A model generated the notes under the pieces. That model saw only the letters and a program-made list of their open reading frames with translations, was not told the DNA's origin and made no database searches. A program made the position numbers and the translations under genes. A stretch of 13,261 nt of DNA from Stramonita haemastoma (lineage: Eukaryota > Mollusca > Gastropoda > Neogastropoda > Muricidae). Each line of letters opens with the position of its first letter. Positions within the stretch are counted from its first letter, which is position 1. The stretch is from the NCBI GenBank assembly GCA_030674155.1, contig CM060316.1, positions 75,537,363-75,550,623 on the forward strand, written 5' to 3'. Below, piece after piece: positions 8,833 to 13,261 of the stretch.

Positions 8833-8942
8833 GGGTAGGCGCTGCACTTGTGGCGACGCGCTCTCCCGGGGAGAGCAGCCCGAATTTCACGCAGAGAAAT
8901 CTGATGTGACATAAAGTGGTACAAAATAAAATAAAATAAAAT
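8833..8942 (+). mobile_element. SINE-type tail fragment, gastropod-like
   Basis: The segment contains GTGGCGACGCGCTCTCCC, a self-complementary CTCTCCCGGGGAGAG hairpin (8860-8874), AGCAGCCCGAATTTCACGCA, then GAGAAATCTGATGTGAC. It closes with an (AAAAT)n-type A-rich tail (about 8922-8942), as retroposed elements do. I associate this sequence with a SINE 3' region abundant in snail genomes, from memory. No tRNA-like head is seen upstream, so the copy seems 5' truncated. A degraded relative lies at 3473-3540. Confidence 0.65.
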
Positions 8943-9504
8943 GAGCAAAAGGAAACCAGAAGGAAACCAAAATAAAGCAAGTCTCCACACTCACAACTCA
9001 GTCCTGTCACCTCGAAGAGAGTAAGCTCCCCCTTGCCGACGCCATTTTTTTTTCAGATCGAAGCAAATTTTAGCGTCTTCAATCACATGCAAATATCAGA
9101 TCTCATAAAGAATTTCTATGGCCTGCCCAATGAGTCCTACCCCACCCCCCATCCCTTCACCCGTGCCCCCCTTCCTGAATGTGGATATCTGAAACAGGAT
9201 TCAGCATTTTCTGGATCTGCAGCAAGAGATGAAAAGATGGAGGAATAATTCACGGCTGAGGACCAGGAGCAGTGAAGATGATGAACAATGCAGCGGCCAT
9301 TATTTTGTGATCGTCATGTTTTCCCTCTTATCGGGAAGATATAATGGCGCGAGTCCAAAGCCCCTTCCACTTGTATTAGTAATTTGCCATTGGCCATTTT
9401 TTTTTTTCTATTTTGTGCCAGTGGGTTATTAAATCAAGTGTCTGGGATTCAGACAAAAGTTACACTTAAGTGATTTTCAGAACATACAATCTCAAACAAA
9501 GAGG
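8943..9504. other. Unique segment containing one member of a diverged repeat pair
   Basis: Holds ordinary intergenic sequence, with short frames at 9033-9248 and 9229-9432 that lack motifs. The part 9050-9115 resembles 9985-10050 (separate entry). A polypyrimidine-AG (TTTTTTTTTCAG, ending at 9056) looks like a splice acceptor but has no conserved frame behind it. Confidence 0.4.
9050..9115 (+). repeat. Diverged direct repeat, member 1
   Basis: Shares TCAGATCGAAG, a TTTAGC core, CATGCAAATAT and CTCATAAA with 9985-10050, in the same order and spacing. Similarity by eye is about 70% or better. It includes an ATGCAAAT octamer at 9087-9094. Confidence 0.55.
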
Positions 9505-9546
9505 GACACACACACACACACATACACACACACATACACACACACA
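9505..9546 (+). repeat. (CA)n microsatellite
   Basis: CA dinucleotides with two TACA interruptions, about 42 bp. Confidence 0.95.
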
Positions 9547-9761
9547 TTGTACAGTGGCTGTTTTCTTTGTCTCTCTACCACATCAAGCTGTATATGTATG
9601 TTTACTCACTCGCACATTTACCCCACTTCTTTTCCAATACAATACAAAACAGTCAGTCTGTGAGTAAGACGGTTAGATGCCGGCATTTATGTTTGCATTA
9701 TCACCATCGACACCAGCACGACTATGACGACCCAACTAGCACAATTGTCATTTTGGTAATC
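9547..9761. other. Short unique segment
   Basis: No feature recognised. The frame at 9567-9893 runs into the CTT array and becomes poly-Phe, so it is rejected. Confidence 0.4.
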
Positions 9762-9843
9762 CTCTTCTTCTTCTTCTGCTTCTTCTTCTTCTTCTTCTTC
9801 TTCTTCTTCTTCTTCTTCTTCTTCTTCTTCTTCTTCTTCTTCT
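9762..9843 (+). repeat. (CTT)n triplet array
   Basis: About 27 CTT triplets, with one CTG interruption near 9777-9780. The minus strand is (GAA)n, a triplex-prone sequence. It is in inverted orientation to the (GAA)n array at 10431-10523. Minus-strand frames give poly-Glu or poly-Arg and are artefacts. Confidence 0.97.
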
Positions 9844-9984
9844 ACCCAATGAGCTGCATCCCTCTCTTTTTCTGTCAACACATATGCAAATGAAATGTGA
9901 AAGGAAGCAGATGAAAAGATGTTCACTGTGGCCACTTCCTGCATTCTTCATACAGAGAATGGACCTCCTTACAGGCCTCATCTT

Positions 9985-10050
9985 CTTCAGATCGAAGTCA
10001 GTTTAGCAGCTCCAAACGCATGCAAATATGTTTTCTCATAAACCACTCTT
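9985..10050 (+). repeat. Diverged direct repeat, member 2
   Basis: Counterpart of 9050-9115, sharing TCAGATCGAAG, TTTAGC, CATGCAAATAT and CTCATAAA. It includes an ATGCAAAT octamer at 10020-10027. The similarity may continue for another 60 bases on the right at lower identity. Confidence 0.55.
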
Positions 10051-10249
10051 TTATGTCTCTCCCAAGGTGCCTTGATGCTGGCCATTTCTTGAAAAGAACT
10101 CAGTGCTTCCGCAATATGCACCGAACAATAAAAAAAAATAATCAACAAAATAAAAATAAAACAGATTTGCCGGCAGTTTACAGCTGGGGAACCACAGCAC
10201 TGATGATGATGCTTTGATGGTAATCTTTCCTTCTTTTTGTGTAGAGTCC
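10051..10249. other. Unique segment before copy B
   Basis: AT-rich, with an A/AATAA-rich stretch at about 10126-10162. No gene or RNA is recognised. It has no convincing match to the sequence left of copy A, so it marks the left border of copy B. Confidence 0.4.
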
Positions 10250-10261
10250 AGAATTTAAGCA

Positions 10262-10440
10262 TGTAGAATGCAAAGAAGAATACGAACAAATAGACAAAGA
10301 ATGCAAAGAAGAGAGACGAATGCAAAAGAAGAGCAGTAGCAAAGATGAAAGAAATACAAAGAACTGAAAGAATGCAAAGAAGAGAAAAATACAAAGAAGA
10401 AGAAAAATGCAAAGAAGAAGAAAAAATGCAAAGAAGAAGA
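10262..10440 (+). repeat. AATGCAAAGAAG minisatellite in copy B
   Basis: (A/G)AATGCAAAGAAGA words recur about seven times (about 10267, 10298, 10318, 10369, 10386 with a TACA variant, 10405, 10426), spaced 15-50 bases apart. The unit grades into pure GAA. It parallels 4380-4560 in copy A. Confidence 0.75.
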
Positions 10441-10523
10441 AGAAGAAGAAGAAGAAGAAGAAGAAGAAGAAGAAGAAGAAGAAGAAGAAGAAGAAGAAGA
10501 GAAAAGAAGAAGAAGAAGAAGAA
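10431..10523 (+). repeat. (GAA)n triplet array
   Basis: About 30 GAA triplets, pure from about 10432 to 10502, then interrupted once by AAAG. This is a homopurine tract able to form triplex DNA. It lies opposite in orientation to the CTT array at 9762-9843, with 587 bases between. The poly-Lys/Arg/Glu frames across it are artefacts. Confidence 0.97.
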
Positions 10524-10558
10524 AGCAACAATAGGAACAACAGCAACAAAAGCAAGAA

Positions 10559-11094
10559 ACACATTGTCTCTAATTTTGCCTGCATGATGCCCGCACCCCA
10601 TTTTCCCCCTCTGTGGAATAAAACCAACCTGACAACAGCATCACAAATAATCTCTCCTTGACTGCAATAACCTTAAATAACACCTTGGCTTTTTGCAATT
10701 AGCCGTTAAATCTTGGCTACACATCGATCCCTGATAGGGAAACCTGTCCTATCAAAGACTGCTCTGTCTTATTCCTGGTTAACAGTTTCTGGACATTAAT
10801 CCTGATCCCTTTGGGAACAACGTCGGCTGTTTTGGGCCTTTTCTGGATTTATGGACTATTCAAGTCGTTTGGTGTGTGTGAGGGCACTCCAGCTTCAGAG
10901 AGGAGAGAGGAGAGGTGATAGCTAAGATCATGGGGTCTTTGAGTGTGGAGTTAGCCTTAGGTGATTGGCTTTTCTTAGAGTGTGACAAGGTGGGAAAGTT
11001 CGCACATGGGTATGTCCATTCTTCACATGAAGCTTTCTTTGTAGAAAGTGGACTGTATGCAATGCATTGCTTTGCTTTACTTTTCTCTGCTCTA
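10559..11094. other. Unique block of duplication, copy B
   Basis: Matches 4723-5254. A 7-bp insertion at about 10900-10910 relative to copy A breaks the frame shared with the open frame of copy A. Substitutions in the frame at 10915-11244 are mainly residue-changing, arguing against coding. Confidence 0.6.
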
Positions 11095-11139
11095 TGTGTG
11101 TGTGTGTGCGCGCGCGCGTGCACGCGTGTGTTGTGTGTG

Positions 11140-11175
<36 letters not shown>

Positions 11176-11200
11176 ACGCGTGCGCGTGTGCGCGTGCGTG
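11095..11200 (+). repeat. TG tract with CG-alternating segment, copy B
   Basis: TG dinucleotides with a GCGCGCGCGCGTGCACGCGTG stretch at about 11108-11128 and a similar GCACGCGTGCGCG stretch near 11174-11186. Alternating purine-pyrimidine with CG steps is the classical Z-DNA-forming type. It is shorter than the copy A tract. Confidence 0.95.
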
Positions 11201-11586
11201 TTTTACTGGCGAATACTCTACTAAGTATTATTGTATTGATATAAAAGTGACACTCTACTCAATATTTGCATTGATATGTTATAAAAAAAAAAAAAACTAA
11301 GAAAGAAAGGCGGAAAAAAGAAAATATTTCAAATCATTCATGCGATATATTGACTAGTCGAAGATCTGTCATACCACCCCAGACATTAGAAACTACCTCC
11401 CTGACGGCAACACGCAAGGTGCCTGTAAAACCCCACATAGTCACTGGGGGTGGGACAATACAACAGCAACAGGGCGACAGCAGCATCAATAATTCACAGG
11501 GGCTTCAGTCACCTCTGACAGCAGCATCTTTTGTTTGTCCTGCACTGGTGCTGGAAGATCAGCAGGATCCTGGCAGCGGCATGCCC
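11201..11586. other. Unique block between TG and TCTG tracts, copy B
   Basis: Matches 5433-5830. The frame at 11350-11745 shares Gln/Ser-rich peptide words with copy A but has no domain and ends in TCTG-derived residues. It is treated as non-coding. Confidence 0.5.
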
Positions 11587-11646
11587 CTGTTTGTCTGTCT
11601 GTCTGCCTGTCTGTCTGTCTGTCTGTCTGCCTGTCCGTCTGTCTGT
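11587..11646 (+). repeat. (TCTG)n tetranucleotide tract, copy B
   Basis: About 15 TCTG-like units with TGCC and TCCG variants. It is 30 bp shorter than the copy A tract. Confidence 0.93.
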
Positions 11647-11790
11647 GGGATCAGGCTCCAGGCCGTCAGGGGCTGGGGCAGTCAGGCCTGGCTTCAGTCC
11701 TCAGGACAGATGGGGATTGATCTGGAGACTTTTTTTCAAGTGTAAAGCTGGCTGACGAATGCAGATTTTTTTTTCTTATTTTTAAGTTAT

Positions 11791-11856
11791 CTGCATGGCC
11801 CATGGTCAGACCTTTACCTGTTTATACAGATAAACGTCTGACCATGACCCATGCAG
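11791..11856 (+). other. 66-base imperfect hairpin, copy B
   Basis: Same fold as 6062-6127. Arms 11791-11810 and 11837-11856, inner stem 11819-11825 with 11830-11836, loop ACAG (11826-11829). Four bases differ from copy A. One turns the wobble pair into G-C, one turns an inner T-A into a T.G wobble, one breaks a G-C into C/C, and one lies in the bulge. The fold is retained, but the changes alone do not prove selection. Confidence 0.75.
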
Positions 11857-11967
11857 TCGCTGAGGTGCGAGATGTCAGAGACCTCAGTTTCTTCAGAGGC
11901 CAGCATGCTGAGGCGGTGCGAATCTCCTGTCCTTAGCTGCTTCACCTTCCCTGTTCATAAAGAGGGC

Positions 11968-12115
11968 ATGTACCCATTGACAGCTGGGTTAACTGGAGGA
12001 CTGTACTAAAGCTAAGGCGTGTGAACGGTCACACATTCACTTGGTAACCATGCTGGATGCTGCTTAACCTTAGCTTGGGAAGAGCCAGTGCTCTGACAAC
12101 TGAGCTGTCCAATTC
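11968..12115 (-). mobile_element. Old tRNA-derived SINE, minus strand, copy B
   Basis: Minus strand starts with GGACAGCTCAGTTGTCAGAG (from 12110), an excellent tRNA-like D-arm and A box, better than in copy A. A weak B-box-like GGTTAAGCAG lies about 35 bases on. The TGACAGCTGGGTTAACTGGA motif is at about 11978-11998. Same architecture as 6241-6385. Confidence 0.6.
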
Positions 12116-12640
12116 CCTTCTAACAGAGTAGTTGCTAACGTTTTTGTAAAATTTTTATTATTATTATTTGGATTTTAAAAAAAAAAAAAAATTATTTGGG
12201 GTCTAGAATGACATCAATATTCGAGCATTGATTTTGATAATAACTTACCAAAAATAATGACAGGCTGATATAACATGACTGATTTGTTTGCTTTTTCTTT
12301 ACACCCTTCTGCAGTCACTAAATCACCACACCCACACTGTCAAGCGGTGTGTTCGGACAGCTGAAACCAATTAGCCTGTATGTCCCTGTCCATGTTGCAG
12401 ATCAAATGCTGGGTATTTTTAGTATTCCCTGAATAGAGCTCTGACAGTTACCATGTTGAGATCTTTCATATGCCACCGGTTTTGCCAACATTAAGGTAGC
12501 CGCATCTTGACTTTGGAGATACTATCTAAACACGACACCAGTGTGCATGCATTTTTTTTTAATGTGATATTATTCCCACAGGCACGAAAAGGACTACTCT
12601 TCCAAAATATGGAACGGGTTTTAAGGTGAGTGCAAGATGT
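12116..12640. other. Unique block of duplication, copy B
   Basis: Matches about 6386-6920 at about 94% by eye, with an expanded A run at about 12177-12190. The same splice-acceptor-like site (CAG ending at 12314) is present but no exon is supported. Confidence 0.5.
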
Positions 12641-13261
12641 TCTCCGAGTGTTCGTACCCGGGACGTTGGTTTATAGTATCATTGAAGACCTTTGGGGGGT
12701 GTATTATAAATTATGTTAACTACAAGAAAAAAATAGCTTGAAAGGTGCTCAAACCAACCCCCACAGTCAGATCCGAGCACAGTGCTCTAACCACCAGGGG
12801 ATTTGTTTTTTACCCCTAGCCTATTGGTTGTTTTTGTGATCATCGTCACTGACTCGCTCACTCTTCACAAAGGCCGATACAAAAGAACAACGAAAAATTT
12901 TCCTTATAGCCCTCCAGATTTTTTTGTTTCCCTCATTTCAAAGACAAACTTTTTAAGAAAAAAACAAAACAATATTAAAATAGGATTACTAATTTCCCAA
13001 TCTAATTTCACACGGATCTAAAATAATGTCAAGATTCGATTCGTATAAGGGTAAAAGGGGTTTGGAATCCACTTAAAGCGATCACTTTTCTCTTAAACAG
13101 GACCGATAATGTGAACACGAAAAATTTATTCCAGGGGCTGTTTTTAAAGAAATGTGTTCTTTAAAATAAAAATACACTTGGGAGGAATTCCTTTTGTTTA
13201 AGTAAAACAGATATTTTAAAAAGAGAAAGGGGAAAAAGGAAGAGGGAGAGAAGACCAGAGA
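12640..13261. other. Indel-rich right part of copy B, probably low base quality
   Basis: Between anchors 12601 and 13232 copy B has 631 bases, whereas copy A has 680 (6881-7561). The differences are mostly dropped bases and longer A, T or G runs. The pattern resembles the post-gap region 2850-3786. The open frame at 12803-13021 lies in this zone and is not credible. Confidence 0.6.
12745..12800 (-). mobile_element. tRNA-like SINE head, minus strand, copy B
   Basis: Minus strand reads CCTGGTGGTTAGAGC (from 12798-12784), a good A box, and GGTTTGAGCAC (from 12755-12745), a decayed B box. It is the partner of 7041-7100. Copy A has the better B box and copy B the better A box, so both descend from an intact head. 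Confidence 0.55.

Larger units (their letters stand above)
10250..13261 (+). repeat. Direct duplication, copy B (to window end)
   Basis: Second copy of 4340-7600, same orientation and same order of parts. It reaches the window edge inside the GAGA/GACA zone, so its right border is not visible. Substitutions, small indels and different microsatellite lengths distinguish it from copy A. Such differences would also be expected between two haplotypes of a very heterozygous animal. Identity falls sharply after about 12640. Confidence 0.92.

Overview
The window looks like non-coding, repeat-dense animal nuclear DNA. A marine or freshwater mollusc, most likely a gastropod, is the best guess. This rests on the abundance of long simple repeats, tRNA-derived SINE-like pieces, and a fragment at 8833-8942 that resembles a SINE tail I associate with snail genomes. 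That association is from memory and unverified. I found no protein-coding gene, rRNA, canonical tRNA or CRISPR array. Every long open frame can be explained by a microsatellite, a minisatellite, a homopurine tract or low-quality sequence.

Layout. 1-1310: TG/GTAT repeats with G runs, a pure (GTAGA)18 array, and about 2.5 copies of a composite unit built around a (TG)37 tract. 1629-1759: five copies of a 26-bp minisatellite. 1786-2260: a strongly diverged minisatellite of about eleven units, mostly 43-47 bp. 2750-2849: exactly 100 N, an assembly gap. 2850-4340: homopolymer-rich sequence that looks poorly base-called, including an 81-bp G/T-only tract followed directly by a 181-bp tract with no T.

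The dominant structure is a direct duplication of about 3 kb. Copy A runs from about 4340 to 7600 and copy B from about 10250 to the window end at 13261. The copies are collinear and about 94-95% identical by eye over their middle parts. Each holds, in order: an AATGCAAAGAAG array and GAA-rich tract, a unique block, a TG tract, a unique block, a TCTG tract, a 66-base imperfect hairpin, an old minus-strand tRNA-type SINE, a unique block, and a second minus-strand tRNA-like box pair. Copy B past about 12640 becomes indel-rich and shorter than copy A, which looks more like poor sequence quality than biology.

The 2.65-kb spacer between the copies (about 7600-10250) holds a (TA)n tract of about 195 bp, a CTTT-rich polypyrimidine block of about 350 bp, the SINE-like tail, a CA tract, a pair of diverged direct repeats with octamer motifs, and a (CTT)n array. 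That array faces the (GAA)n array of copy B in inverted orientation.

No genes work together here. The interest lies in the duplication (real, or two haplotypes assembled side by side), the minisatellites, the hairpin present in both copies, and the tRNA-derived elements.
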